From Eutrigla gurnardus (taxonomy: Eukaryota; Chordata; Actinopteri; Perciformes; Triglidae), in contig OY741277.1 in NCBI GenBank assembly GCA_963514095.1, positions 12,643,137 through 12,707,136 of the forward strand: 64,000 nucleotides of DNA. The letters are read 5' to 3'. Of the stretch, positions 34,601-46,373 are shown one piece after another (positions within the stretch are counted from its first letter, which is position 1; each line of letters starts with the position of its first letter). The position numbers were made by a program, and so were the translations under genes. The notes beneath the pieces are model-generated. The model saw nothing but the letters and a program-made list of their open reading frames with translations, had not been told where the DNA came from and did no database searches.

Positions 34601-37600
34601 ACATTATCTGGGCTTTATTTTCTCTGCTTGTGTGTGTGTTTTACAGAGGGATTAGATCTTTGCAGACACAGAGGGGAAAAGAAGAAGATCAGTCGCATTT
34701 TTTCTCCTAAGCTGGTCCAGTGTAATTTAAATACGTAGATATGTAGAAATGCAAGCCTGGGTGATCAGATAAGCATTGCCATAAATAGTGTATACCTACA
34801 TGCTGTGTCCTCTTATTTCCTGTCTCCTTGTAATCCACAGCATCTTTACGGTCCGGAGTTATGTAATCCTATGCTTATTCTAAACATCGGTGTCTGGTGT
34901 CCGGTGAGAAGAGCTGATAAAAATGTTCATTTTTAGACTGTCTTAGGCAATCCAAGCAATCACTTCCTTCTGAATATAAAATCCACACGCTGAGTTTTCT
35001 ACATTCTATTAGAAGTCTTACTATAATCTTACTCCAGCTTGCAAAGTACTTTACATTTCTATTGATTTAAAAGGTCACATAACATGAATTTTAATGATGA
35101 CCTCAGCCGTCTTGCAGCCCTTTCTTGAACCTCCACTTCCCGATCACCTGCATTTTCAGAGGGCGGCCTCTCCTCCCATAGGGCCACGCTTTATTATCAC
35201 AAACGGGAAGTGATTATTTTACAACGTCAGTCTCCTCCCGTTTCGACTTCAGCGGCTTCCATTCGTACACCGTATTTATTTGAACTGAAGAGTGTTGCGT
35301 TTCACTGCCTTTTGCCAAGTGGGGATTTTTCACTAGTGGTCGAGCGGCGGGGAATTAACAACACATGCCCCGAGTCTGAAATTTACCTTTATTAAACCGA
35401 GCCACTGCGACAATTCACGAGCCCGGAGAGTCCTATGTCTCACACACGCTGTGACACGTTTACACGCAGCTTTAAACCGCAGCTGAGGCCACCGGTCTAC
35501 CGACGAGATGTAGCTCAAGTCATTGGATGCTGAGTGGTTTGCAATGAACAGTGGCTTTAAGTGAGACGAACACGGGGAGTCTGCCGTCGGTTTATAAAGG
35601 GCCGAAGAAGAATGGTTCTGCCATGCACTCAATTTAGACTTCACAACAACTTCCCATTAGTGACTTCATGCTTGAGATAATGAACGGCAGTAACCATGCC
35701 CAACAATGCCAAATTTTAATTAAAGAAGGTCATAAAGTTGCTTGGAAAAGGTCAAGTATGCACCTCAAAGTCAGGAAGAGGTGCAATGGGGGTTGGGGAG
35801 AATTCCCCGTGACAAACGGGGCTTTAAGAACTAAATGTGCCATGGGATCACAGTTTCCAACACAGACAGCAGCGACTGCCTTGGTGGTGCTGCAATATGA
35901 GAAACTATCAGGGTTTATTTCCAGTTTATTTACTCTTTTACCACTTCACTAAATGATCCTCCCATCCAACACTCCAGACCAAAAATGGAGAAAAATCCGA
36001 GAGGTTAGAATATTTTTCCTCTTGCTGTTAAACAATGTTTTTCTTCTCTTTTTTTGACAGCCTGAATGATATCTGCCACTGTAATTGCTTCCTTATTTGG
36101 TGAATTAAATATTTACACTTGGCCCTATCCTAATCCAAAGTTTATGAGATGTAAAAGTGCATTAAGGGAGAAGACATTTATTTTAAAAGTGCTGCTAACT
36201 GAGGCCACCATCCTAAATGGTGTGTTTGGACCTTCTGAGAGAAATGGTTTACTTTCCGGAAAAAAAAATATTTCCCTTAGCTGTATTGACACAGAAAAAA
36301 AAAATCCAAATTTGACTTCTCATTTAAAGGCCTCACATACATGCTGTGCACCGCAAATCTCTCTCTGACGGGAGGAAACAGAGACGTTCATTGAGGAAAC
36401 CTGCAGGTCGTACTTTGAAGAATTCCACCGAGGAGAGAGGAAGGGAGACGGGCGAGAGGGGGGAAAATATACCTCAGAAAAGAAGCTGTCTTGAACAAGG
36501 ACGCCATGGAAAAATACTGATATTTCATGCACGGAAACACTACGGTGTGCCTTAAAAACACACGATTAAAAAAAAACAAAGCTGAGTGGAAGATACAAGG
36601 GTTACATGAAGCAGGTGGAAAAAGCTCTCCTATGGGGAAAGTGGGCTGTTTTCTTTAATATTCACCACAAGTGGACATTAAAATGAAAGTGGAGGGAGTT
36701 GGGACCCGCCTGACAGAACATCTCTCACACGCATCAACATATGGCTGTATGATATCCTTACCTCTCCTACAGTGCCTCATGGCCATTTTGCACATTCTGG
36801 ACTCGGCGATGGTGGGACAGGGTATCGTGTCCTTGGGAGGTTTCTTTACAATGTGCCGTGTCCGGGTCTCCAGACCCCACTTATAGCCACAGGTTTTGTT
36901 TCTCCTGGTGCAGGCTCCCCATTCGCTCCACTGGCCCACCTCGCAGCCCTCTGAGGAGACACACAGCAACAGTGATGTGTAGTGAAATTTAGAGGCAACT
37001 CGAAGACCCCGAGTCAAGATTTAATACAGGGCGACAGTGCTTTACTGGAATGTCATAACCTCTTTGTGTGTGGTCCCAGTTCAACTGCTTGTTTTTTTTC
37101 TGGGCCAGAATAAGCAGGTCAACTGGGAAGTTATAGAATACTGTGTACAGGTAAAGAAAGGTGTAAAAGACAAGCTTTTCCCCCTCTCTTAACACTTAAA
37201 TGGTATGTATTTGTGTTTTTTCACGTACCTCCACACTCCATGGTTTCCTCCAGCGGGGCAAAGCCCTCAGGGCACTTATCAAAGCAGCGCCCTTTGTGTA
37301 GGTAAAAGCCCGACTTGCACTTGGTGCAGAAGTCTTTGCTGAAGCAGGACTCGCAGTTCTCTATCCTGCACCCTGGAGGGAGAAGAAGGAGAGAAAGAGG
37401 AGAGTCATCAGGGTCTAAGCAAACCCTGTCATCTGGAGTTGATCGAAAGCTGTGGGGTTTTGGGAGCAGGGGGGGGGGTTCTTGAAAGGATAATGCTGTC
37501 TCTCCCACACACAAAAAAAAAGCCGGAGATGCCCCGTGAATCTCTCTGGGGCTCAATGTGTATTTCACACAACGTGTTTTGCCTGACAGATATTTTACTT

Positions 37601-40600
37601 TTTGCCTTCCTGTTCTTGTTACGAGTGAGAAAATCGACAGCAGAGACAGGATGAAGGAAGGAACTATGAGGAATTATGTCACGCTGACCCCTTTCATCAA
37701 GTTGCACCAACATCCACCGGTCTGGACACAAAAAGCAGGCGCTCACGTGTTTTACAACTAATGGCGTGCTGCAACAGGAAAAGTACATCCCATTAGGACT
37801 CTGAATAGTGTCCTAAATATGCTACCCTACCACTCCACACTGCTCCGATCTGTGTCCATAACGGAGGATTACTTGGAAGTCAGGTTTCCATTAAAGGGTG
37901 ACTGGTGGCTCATGATCACAATGCTGGCCAGCTGTGTGGATCTTTTAAGTTCTGGCTTGGATATGAAAGGGGGAAGGTGGGTTCGGAAGGGAGGGGGGGG
38001 GGACAACATTTCGCGCTGCCTCACCAAACAAATGCTGATGCATTTAGTCAGCAAACATAACAGCACGCTTCCTCCCACGCCACACCCTGCTGCTACACAT
38101 GACAAACAGCGCCACGCTCGCAAAAAGGAAGGCACGGCAATGTGTCATCTAGTCTCTTACCCTGCAAATAGCAAGTCAGGCAGGGCCAAATTACAACAAC
38201 CACACCAACAGGGCGACGCACAGGCACACATGATTAGAAGGAGCCTACCAGAGCTGGCTAATTTACGGCGTCCCTCACAGGGCTCAATGTGGCCCTATCG
38301 GCAAATGGGCTTCCACTGTTGAGGGGGAACCACAATCTGTAACCACCATGACCCACCGCTTGCAGGTACGGTGTCATCTGCACCTCTGGTTGCGTGTAGG
38401 CACTAGCGCCTGATCATTTCTCGGCGCGCAAACCTGCGTTACTGTGATTTTCCACATGTGAGAGCGACAGGCTGAGGGCTGCTCTTTTATCTGTGACCCT
38501 TGCAGGGCCCGGGGAAGGAAGGTTCTCACAATCACACCCCTTAATTACACCATCTCCAGCTAACCATCAGGCCTCCTCCTCGACATTCCTCCAAAACGAG
38601 GGGGTCCCTCCCCGCTTTACTTTGAACCCTAAAGTATGGCCTCTGCCCACTCACTCTGGTCTCACGCTTTCCCGACCAGTCTAAACAAATCTCGGAGGCA
38701 CACACATACACATATACAACAACACACACACATACCAATCAGATATGGCTGGAGATATGAAGCTGTACTCCACATTCTGAAAAAAAAAAAAAAACTTAGA
38801 TAAACTGACTATAAATCACTGATCTCTTTGGTAATTTCCTGTGTTCTCACATCATGTTATTAATTCGATCTGATATTATCTATCTTATCTAGGTTGTTTT
38901 TCGCTCCATTTGATCTCTTAACATATGTCTTGGATCTACGCAGTGTGCGGAGACTTGTGTGGAATGTGTAAGTCTAAGAGAGGTATAAATGCATTTTTGC
39001 TGTCCTTTTTTTTTTAAGTTCTCTGCTTCTCATCCACTTCGTTCTGGGTGAAACTGAATCAGTCAGGCTTGGAGTTTGATACAAGACAAACCCAATACAA
39101 GGAGCAGGCCAATAAATCACCAAGCTAATTGGAAAGCACAACGCTGTCTTTTACCCTTCACACTTCCCAGGCCTGTCATCACCTGAGAGACTTTTAGCTC
39201 CCAAACAAAACAAAAAAAAAATAAAAGTGTAAGAGGGAGAACATCTGGCAGTACTCTCAAGGACTGAGGTTGTTGCGCAATCCTCAGTTATTGACAGTAA
39301 ATAGGAATAAAGTTACACACAGTGAAATGCTGTACCCTCGCAGTAGCACTTGACAAGGTTTTTGATTGAAACATCACCGTGGGTCCCAGATGCAGTAGTG
39401 CAAATGCCCGGAAATGTTGTTTTCTAAATAGAAGATAAGTAACAATGTCACTGGGGGAGACGGATGAGGTGGATGACACATCAATGCGGCTCCATGGGAA
39501 TTAGAATGCAGGGAGGCAAAGCTGGCCGGGGGCAGAGGTCATCGGAGAGCGAGGTTGGGTAGGAGAGTGATCACCATGACAGGCATTTATCCCTCCGTAC
39601 AGTTATCTGGCTAAAAGGCTATCTGGGAACAGCGTGGGCTATCTGTGACACTGGAGAAGCTCCCACACTGATCAATGGCCATGTTAGGCAGCTCGTACCA
39701 AACAGCTCCAGAAACTGATACAGGGGAGCGGGTTCATTCTCCCTGCAGGATTAACCTCTGGACCACCTTTAAAATCTTCATCTAGGTGCCTCGGAGAGTC
39801 TAATGAGAAATAATGAGGTCATCAGATCCCATTGAAGGCCCTGTGTTCCCGGGACTTAAACGCATTATCATCATTATCTCCCGGGCTGCTTCTGGCCGGG
39901 GAGTTACATTATGAACACAGGAGGACGAGCCTTGTGTTTCAGCTCTGGAGAGGATTTTCCAAAGCTGTGGGGGAAGTAGAGGGTGCCCGATTCGAAGAGA
40001 CGTCGTCAGGGCTGCAGCAGTTCTAGCATTACCCGTATCGCTGATGCGCCTTTTGGATTTTTCATGTTTGTTTGACTTTACACATGAATTCTATGTGGTT
40101 TGCATGTCAAGTGCATTTGAAGTCGAGAGATGAGTCACAGAGCGTCACTAGTGCTCTAAGGGTGCATGCTTGGCAAAAGACGGTCCCTCAGCTGTGGTCT
40201 GGATAGGGAACCCATCGATTTTATCATGGACACGCAAAGCCTCAAGTCAGCTTCAGTCAACTTCTGTTCCTCCGCAGCCTGACAGCACCATGTGTAATCA
40301 CTCTATTTATTAAAAGGAATATTCACCATGTAAAGAAAGGGTGCTAAATCATCTTGCGAAGACGAATCTCTCGTGTTTCAGACTGGGTTTTTTTTTTTAC
40401 GTTATCTGAGCTGGATGCGGGTTGTGAGACTGCTCATCAGTCTACCGAGAGAATCGCAGCCTCCTCCAGAAAGCTAACCAGAACCGATGTTGCACAGCAG
40501 GAGTGTCCATGTCGTAAAAGGCCTGGCAGTGTGAGGGGGAAAACAAGCCCTATTTTTCCATCCTTTGCCTCCAAGCTCGAGTCGAACAGCTCTGACCTAC

Positions 40601-43600
40601 TCTCTAGGCCCCGGGCTTGGCTGACATGGAAGCTCTGGCTTGCTCGCTGCCACCCAGCCATGTCGTGTGGAGCTGCAGATGGCAGGAGTTCATGGCAAAG
40701 GCCAGAGCTGCCATGTTCTTCCCAACTCCCTCTATGCTGTTTTTTCCACCTGGGTGCTCCACCGCGTGCTGGCGTAGAGGGTTAGGTGAAGCAGAGGTGG
40801 TGTTCGTGTCAATCAGCATCCCGCAGAAAGAGAACAGCAATGACAGATGTGTCAGCTTCTTCACTCCAAGGAACACAGTCTCTGATACACCACGATCTGC
40901 TTCTGTGTCTGCTCAGCCAGCTCCAGACAGACAGTCAGCCTATCCACTCACACTATGCACCGTGTAGAATAAAAAAACGCACGAGTGGTGAAAAATTAGA
41001 CCGCTTCAATTCTGCGTAATGTCTAATCTTGCAGCAATGTCCTGGGAGCAGGGCTTGGTTTGGTGGGCCCGTTGTATTGTCTGGCAAATATGACAGTACA
41101 GTTAGTAAAAGTTGTGATGATTAAATGTCTCTCGGTAAAGCACAAACGCCAAAAGCAACTGGTCTTTTTGTTGGTTAGACTGTGCAATGGAAATACCCAC
41201 AAGCTCAGAATTAGAGCGAGAAAGAGAGAAGTTTGAATGAGAGACAAGGAGAGGCTGCCAGCACAGCCAGCTAAAGGTTGCAAAACTTGGTACCAGTTTG
41301 GCTGAGGCCCGCGATGCATGGCTCTTATCCACTACAAGCCGACAAATTCCCATGATGCACTTGAAACGATCTTGGAAAAAGTCAAATCCAATCACCTTGT
41401 ACTTCAAGTCGTAATTTGATGTGACAAAGCAGAAACAAACAACAATGGGATTTTGGTAACAGCTTTCCTGCAGTTAAAAAAATGAATCACAATTGGCAAT
41501 CCAAAACGATTACCTCTGACAGAGGAGTCTGTAGTGGCACATTAGGCTGGCACTGACTGAGCTGTGATATTTAAACCATGCTTCCAGGATATTGGCAATC
41601 CCAGGCCTTGATCAGACTGGTTGCTGGTTGGCAGCGAACACAGCTGGGGTTTTCTGCATGTTTTAAAGCCCTGCTGCAGTGGGATAAGGTTGGTTCGTGT
41701 GTGTGTGTGGGTGTGTGTGTGTGTGCTTGCGTGCATGTGCATGCATGTGCAGCAGTGGGGGGTCCATAATACACCCCGAGGGAGGAAGTTTTGAATGCAG
41801 CCTTGCTCCCATGCTGACCCTCTCACCACTTGCTCTCTTCTAAAAGACAGCTCTGATAGTCGCCTTTCAACTCATAATTCTTTCAGCCAGAGAGCTCGCT
41901 TGTGATAGAAAATGACAGAATATGCTTTGGCTTGGGAATGTATGTTAAAAACCGAGGTATTATGAAATGTGACTGAGGCGAAAGTATGACTGGACCGCAT
42001 TCACACAGATTTGGCAGCACATAAAGCAGCACACTGTGTGACCCTCGCTACAAATCTTCGCCGTGGAGCGGCGGCTTGACACCCACAGACACTGGTGAGG
42101 GGCCTCTTCTGGGCAGCTGATAAGAACCCCTGTGGATAACGCTGGAGTTACTGCACATGGTTTATGGCTCATATCAACCCATCCATTAGCCGCTGAAAGG
42201 AGTTCTTGCAAAGTTGAGGCCCAATATAACATAATCATATAACAAAAAGGCATCGCTAACAAACCAGCTACATCTAAGTAATGGTCATTAACATCGGGGC
42301 TGCCGTGTCTCGGGCCCTTCTGGAGTCCAGCTGAAGTGCGGCTGTAAATGGGCTTCCAGTTATGTTATGTTGCGGTATAGTACAGTTCCTACTGTTGTTG
42401 GCTCCAAGTATGGAGTTATTTTCTGTACAGTGTGAGGAAAAGCTGCCAGAACAGCGAGCCTTGAACTCTAAATGTATCAAGTTACTCAAGTAGAAGAGAA
42501 ATTAGTTATTGTTATGGTTCCCGTCTCAATTCTCAATTCCCATTCCCAACACTAGTATGCTGATTTACATAATTCCATAATGTTCTGCGATTAAATAGAT
42601 ATAGCCTTCTGGTAACCTTCTTTTTTCCAATCAGCCTTTTTACTTACTTACATCGTAACATATTGGGAGACCTTGAGAGACTGCTGTTACACAAAGCTGT
42701 ATTGTGTGTATGTTCTGAGCGTGACTCTGCCCTTTTGTGTTTTATTTGCACCAAAAAGACATCCGGTAAAGTAGAAAGTCTAAAAGTAAATTGTTTCTAG
42801 GTGAGACAGTGACTATGACCAGGAGATTGACTTAAAATACAGTCTGAATTGGGACATTTCACTTCAGCACATTGTGAACAACTGGCAAACATGTTAATGG
42901 TGAGTGCATCACACAGCTAATTATTTAGCCTGGTGATAAACTAACTGATGACCTGTCTAGAGTTTATTTGCTCCGTGCATGCTGGGATAAGCCACCACAT
43001 AATCACGGTGCTAAAAAATGAATGGATCTGAGTGCATTTTGAGAAGTTTTCATGAAACACTAGAAAGGTGCACAGTAGTTGTATTGTGTGATTTAATTAA
43101 TACAACCCACAATTGACTCACCCCCAATTAGACAATGGGCTAAAAATAAGTTAATTATATAAAAATAGCTAATAAAATTGAGCTGCTGAGCAGCAGCCGA
43201 GAGGTATGGACAAGTGCGTGTACTGGTAGTACAGAGATGCACTCAGCTGTGTTATCACTAGTGACTAGTGTACGGTTAACAGTAGTGAGTGAGCAGTCAG
43301 CAGGCAGCCAATATGTAGTATAAAACAGGATTTGAATCACCACAACCATGAGAGGTCCCCGAGTATGCAGCCATAACTGGCCACCCAAAATATTATGTAA
43401 TTTGCTGCAGTAGAAATGCAAAATTAGCTGTGGACAGACACAGAGGTGCACAGTCACTCACTCACTTGTTTGCCTGATCCTTCCGACAGAGATAATATTT
43501 AGTATTGCACTGGCCTTAAGCTTCTTATTGGTTCAACTCTTCTTTCCTTGCATCGGACTGCATCATATCCCTTCTCTCCACTGAAGGCTCTCTCTGTCAC

Positions 43601-46373
43601 GTCTCGGGAGGCCCATCAGAAAAACTCAAAGTGAGGTTTCAGCCAGCGAGTGGCTGAGTGTACAAGCCTCTTGCTTGTCTTGCTCTTGTTTTCCTTCACC
43701 CAGGCCGTCCACAAAAAAAAAAATTCTTGAATGAGATAAGATCACACAGACAAACTCTGGTGTAATAATAAGCAGCTGCTCCCTAAGTGATTTCAGAGCC
43801 TGTGTTTAAAAAGCTCATGATAACAGAGACGTAATGCCACGTTCCAGGCCTCTTTTGGAAACCAGGAGCACCCAGCAGCTCCGACCGCGTCAGCAGAGAA
43901 AAACCCCTCACAATCATGTGTCCCCTGTGCCTTTGAGCTCTTGCCTACCAGTCGCCTGTGTCAACTCACAAATAATATTCGCTGACCCAACAATTAGCTT
44001 CCGACCCAATAAAATATCCGCGCACGTGAAGCGTTTAGTGAAAATGACATGCCGAGCGCAGCTGAGAATAAGGGTCAAATAGGAAACCGGATTAGAGAGG
44101 CATGACCAAAGTGGCGATCACATCAAAGTGGGTCTCGCTCTGAGATCTGATGCTACGTGACAATACAAGATTTTGTTCTATGAGCAGTTTGTACGGAGAC
44201 GGATTCAGATTAACTTGCCGCACACATCAGAGTCAGTTAAAGTCAAAATCCACCCAGCATGGGGATACAGCGGTTAGGCAAGCAGGGTTAAAGTAAAAAA
44301 AAAATTGAAAAAGATTCTTTTACCAGAAAACAAGATGTCTTTCTGTTCCAATTCTCTGAGTCATAGAAATAGGGTGACACGACTGGTACTGGTTAGAAAG
44401 AGCAACTGATGGGATTCCTCTCCCAGGACGCACACATCTGCAATAGATGTCGTGAGTACGGAATAGACCAACATATTAATAATTTACAAAAAGATCATCT
44501 TTCTTCCATGACCAGTCTGTCAACAGAATGCAACGAGACAATATAAATCCTTCACCCAACTCCTGGTAAGACAGCAAACAAATCTACCACTAAAATACTC
44601 AAAGTAAAGTTAGTGGAATTAGCATTACTTTAGCAGCATCCTACAATGTTACATATTAGCGGGAAAAAGTCATCATTGCAAGATGTTACTAATTAATAAA
44701 CACTGATGTAGAATCACAGCTTGTCCAGCTAAACATGAACAGGCTTCAATTTCCTCAACATGCAACGTTGGCCGGTGCAGCTTGAACATGCTTTTAATCT
44801 TCGTAATCGTATGGAGCCAGCGGATGTACTTGCATGGAGGTTGTCATCTAGTGATTGGGTGAGCAGAGTATGTAGTGTTTTTTCTTCTCCCTGCGGTTGC
44901 TAGATGTTCACTTTTTAGGGCCTTAAGGTCCGAAAACTCCTCTGGGGCCTGCGTCTGTCAGGAGTTTGGCTCAGGGAAGCAAATGAGTTCAAGTTCCTTT
45001 CTCTTTTGATATGAAACAGTCAGCCAACACCTCGGGCGCCGTGGAAAGCTATAAATGCTCCCTCTCTCTCTTCGAACATATTCCACGTAAAAAAAAAAAA
45101 ATGGTTACGAGATCGGGGCGCTTCATGAGGAGGAGAGGGACAATTTTAATTAATTGGATTTTAGAGATTTTATTTTACGAGAATCGTGGGAGCATATCAA
45201 TGTTTCTATGTTATTGTTTGGAGGTTTTTTTTTAAAGAGTAAAACATAATTTAGAGTCTGTGAGACCGAAGGTGTGGTCAGTTTGAAGTTATTAAAACCA
45301 AACACACAAAACCGTGTGGTGAAAAATAACATTTTACTGCTTTTATTCCCCGCCACAAGAGTAACATTGGTAACAATGAGACGATTATGGGACTATTAGC
45401 AAAATATCTAATATGGTTTTATCACTGAAACAATAGCTAGAAGTAAGCCAAGAATTAGGCCATGTTTGCTTTCCTCATAAATACACTCCTAATCGTAAAG
45501 ATTAATGCTTAGCTGCTCTTAACGCTTTGTTTTCTTTCTTATCGAACTTCAATGAACACACTGCTGTTGGTGGAGGATCTGGACTCTTCGGTTGGGACTG
45601 GCTTTCTGATCAAAGTCAAAAACGACTTGAGCTGCCAAGAAATTACACCGTCTGCTGGAAGTCTCAATCCGCAAGCCAAGAGAAGTTAGCTTCATGCCCT
45701 ATTGCGAATATATAATCATCTTTGTAGTGCAGATGATATTGAATGACAAAACCAAAAGGGCTGTTTTTCACATGTTGCTTTTAATGTGACAATACGAGTG
45801 TTAGGGGGTAGGTTTGGTCTTCAAACATCCCCGTGACTGCGGGAGGTTTGGTGTTGTAGGTGTAATGAGAGTGTAACAGAGAAATGTGAAACAGCGATCC
45901 CACTAGCTGGGGTTCATTGTTAAATCCCGAGGGAGACACTGCTGAGACGAGGCTTCACTACTCACATCCACCTGTGTGAACAGATGAGCCGTTCAAATTG
46001 TGAGGTATGTGTGTCTCCTCTGGATAATTGTCAATAAATCATGTCTGGTGGGGGGGGGGAGGGGAAGTTGAGGGAGTGTGCGTGTCTGAGGGGAAAATGG
46101 GGTGTAAAGGAGGGGAAACTCAGCGGAGATGGAGGGGGGGTTGTAGGGGTGGAGTACGAGGGAGGCTGGGTGTGTTAAACTTACTGGAGCACATGTTGAG
46201 TTCAGGGCTGCGCATGCCGTAGTATCCGGCTGGACAGTCGTGAAGGCACTCCCCGTACTGCCTCATCCTCTCCCTCCGCAAAAACAGGAAGAGTTTGGGC
46301 TGGCAGTTTACACAGCCGTTGTCCCTGGAGCACACCGAGCAGCCTTTACAGATGGGGTACGCTCCATAGCTAG
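15894..46373 (-). CDS. rspo2: R-spondin 2 (5'-partial, four coding exons in window)
   Basis: The join is 46373-46185, 37372-37229, 36950-36762 and 16009-15894 (189, 144, 189 and 116 nt). All three internal junctions are phase 1, and the joined frame is open for 211 codons plus stop. With a signal exon of about 32 codons the total would equal the 243 residues of human RSPO2. Domains in order: furin-like repeat 1, which binds RNF43/ZNRF3; furin-like repeat 2, which binds LGR4/5/6; a thrombospondin type-1 repeat, linked to heparan sulfate binding; and a short basic tail. R-spondin 2 is secreted and raises Wnt/beta-catenin signalling by removing those ubiquitin ligases; in vertebrates it is needed for limb, lung and craniofacial growth. 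RSPO2 rather than RSPO1, 3 or 4 is supported by CRIENC-SCFSKDFCTKCK, GLETRTR-IVKKP-KDTIPCPT and RAQ-QHS--LAT at the tail. The signal-peptide exon was not found up to 64000. Confidence 0.95.
18441..18519. repeat. 22-bp tandem repeat, three and a half units
   Basis: The unit GGGCTGCATTTAAACTGAAAAA occurs at 18441 and 18463, then with one C-to-T change and an extra A at 18485, and as a partial diverged unit at 18508. Each unit contains the palindrome TTTAAA. A small minisatellite with no coding sense. Confidence 0.9.
18635..18708. repeat. (CA)n microsatellite, 74 bp
   Basis: A pure dinucleotide run inside the large rspo2 intron. Confidence 0.98.
19025..19085 (-). mobile_element. tRNA-like SINE scrap with A box
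   Basis: On the minus strand GCATGGTGGTGTAGTGGATA contains TGGTGTAGTGG, which fits the RNA polymerase III A box (TRGYNNARNNG) and matches the head of tRNA-derived fish SINEs. No B box or tail is seen, so the copy is truncated. Confidence 0.4.
23311..23500. mobile_element. hAT-like remnant with CCGATA/TATCGG text
   Basis: AGGGATGAACCAATATCAAA at the left and AGGTATCGGTATCGGGACTG at about 23460 resemble the ends of common fish hAT elements (AGGGATGCACCGATA type). A TATG/TATA-rich tract lies at 23391-23530. It is degenerate and has no transposase. Confidence 0.4.
28160..28365. other. CpG-rich islet in the rspo2 intron
   Basis: A local cluster of CG dinucleotides (for example CACCGCGCGAACGCATCC and GCCGCGACATGTGATACGCG) in a largely CG-poor intron. 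No TATA box or exon is evident. It could be a regulatory element or an unmethylated islet. Confidence 0.35.
28518..28603. repeat. (GT)n microsatellite, 86 bp
   Basis: A pure GT run. The His-Thr and Val-Cys frames read across it are artefacts. Confidence 0.98.
29424..29446. repeat. (CTC)n trinucleotide run
   Basis: About seven and a half CTC units in a pyrimidine-rich stretch. Confidence 0.85.
30027..30046. repeat. C20 homopolymer (G20 on the rspo2 sense strand)
   Basis: An uninterrupted run of 20 C on the plus strand. On the strand transcribed as rspo2 pre-mRNA this is G20, able in principle to form G-quadruplex structure. Confidence 0.9.
30238..30273. repeat. C-rich tract with C17, C6 and C7-C8 runs
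   Basis: Begins with 17 C, broken only by T and TTCT further on. With the C20 run 200 bp away it forms a paired G-rich site on the rspo2 sense strand. Confidence 0.85.
31540..32060. other. CpG-rich block in the rspo2 intron, possible promoter or regulatory DNA
   Basis: CG dinucleotides are dense, notably GCGCTCGTGCGCACGCACGC at 31662 onward and repeated CG words to 32050. A plus-strand open frame at 31650-32054 (134 codons) runs through it but has no recognisable domain, and its length may simply reflect composition. An internal rspo2 promoter or antisense non-coding RNA start is possible but unproven. Confidence 0.3.
36762..36950 (-). CDS. rspo2: rspo2 exon: thrombospondin type-1 repeat
   Basis: The acceptor GTCTCCTCAG precedes 36950 and the donor GTAAGGAT follows 36762 (189 nt). 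It reads GCEVGQWSEWGACTRRNKTC, then GYKWGLETRTRHIVKKPPKD and TIPCPTIAESRMCKMAMRHC. The W-x2-W motif, the six TSP1 cysteines and the basic strand R-x-R-x3-KK are all present. The intron between this and the furin-2 exon is only 278 bp. Confidence 0.96.
36951..37228 (-). other. rspo2: Short rspo2 intron, 278 bp
   Basis: Donor GTACGTG at 37228, acceptor CTCCTCAG at 36951. Nothing else is seen in it. Confidence 0.95.
37229..37372 (-). CDS. rspo2: rspo2 exon: furin-like repeat 2
   Basis: The acceptor CTCCCTCCAG precedes 37372 and the donor GTACGTG follows 37229; the length of 144 nt equals 48 codons. It reads CRIENCESCFSKDFCTKCKS, then GFYLHKGRCFDKCPEGFAPL and EETMECG. The two phenylalanines in SCFSKDFC are the ones known to insert into LGR receptors, and both are intact. 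Exon borders are phase 1 on both sides, so it is a symmetric module. Confidence 0.96.
37373..46184 (-). other. rspo2: rspo2 intron of 8.8 kb
   Basis: Donor GTAAGTTT at 46184, acceptor CTCCCTCCAG at 37373. It contains a dispersed repeat copy at 43265-43490, a short GT run at about 41696-41725 and no recognisable extra exon. The 143-codon plus-strand frame at 40354 has no domain and no splice support. Confidence 0.75.
43265..43490 (+). repeat. Dispersed repeat, copy 2
   Basis: Shares an ordered set of words with 6745-6955, including AGTCAGCAGGCAGCCAAT, ATGCAGCCATAACTG, TTTGCTGCA, ATTAGCTGT and a closing GATCCTTCC-GACAGAGATAAT. Unlike copy 1 it is not bounded by TTAA with CCCTCA ends, so the two copies may belong to a family independent of the piggyBac-like element. 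Confidence 0.6.
46185..46373 (-). CDS. rspo2: rspo2 exon: furin-like repeat 1
   Basis: The acceptor TGCCCTGCAG precedes 46373 and the donor GTAAGTTT follows 46185. The exon opens with two bases of a split codon, then SYGAYPICKGCSVCSRDNGC, continues through LFLFLRRERMRQYGECLHDC and PAGYYGMRSPELNMCS, and ends in phase 1. The methionine-containing LRRE-MRQYGEC hairpin is the segment that contacts RNF43/ZNRF3 in known R-spondins, and its Arg and Gln are kept. Human RSPO2 has LRREGMRQYGEC, so Gly to Arg is a local difference. Confidence 0.95.

Larger units (their letters stand above)
16010..36761 (-). other. rspo2: rspo2 intron of 20.8 kb
   Basis: No other protein-coding exon was recognised on either strand. 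It holds a CA run at 18635, a GT run at 28518, a 22-bp tandem repeat at 18441, C runs at about 30027 and 30238, CpG-rich islets at about 28160-28360 and 31540-32050, a tRNA-like SINE scrap at about 19040 and a hAT-like remnant at 23311. Long low-repeat stretches, for example 20.3-22.5 and 26.5-27.4 kb, may be regulatory. Confidence 0.7.

Noticed and set aside
37373..37568. Upstream extension of the furin-2 open frame past the splice acceptor
   Set aside because: The acceptor CTCCCTCCAG at 37373 and the phase match to the previous exon show that the extension is intron.
40354..40785. 143-codon plus-strand open frame in an rspo2 intron
   Set aside because: No homology was recognised, it begins just before a T-rich run, and nothing suggests splicing or initiation.
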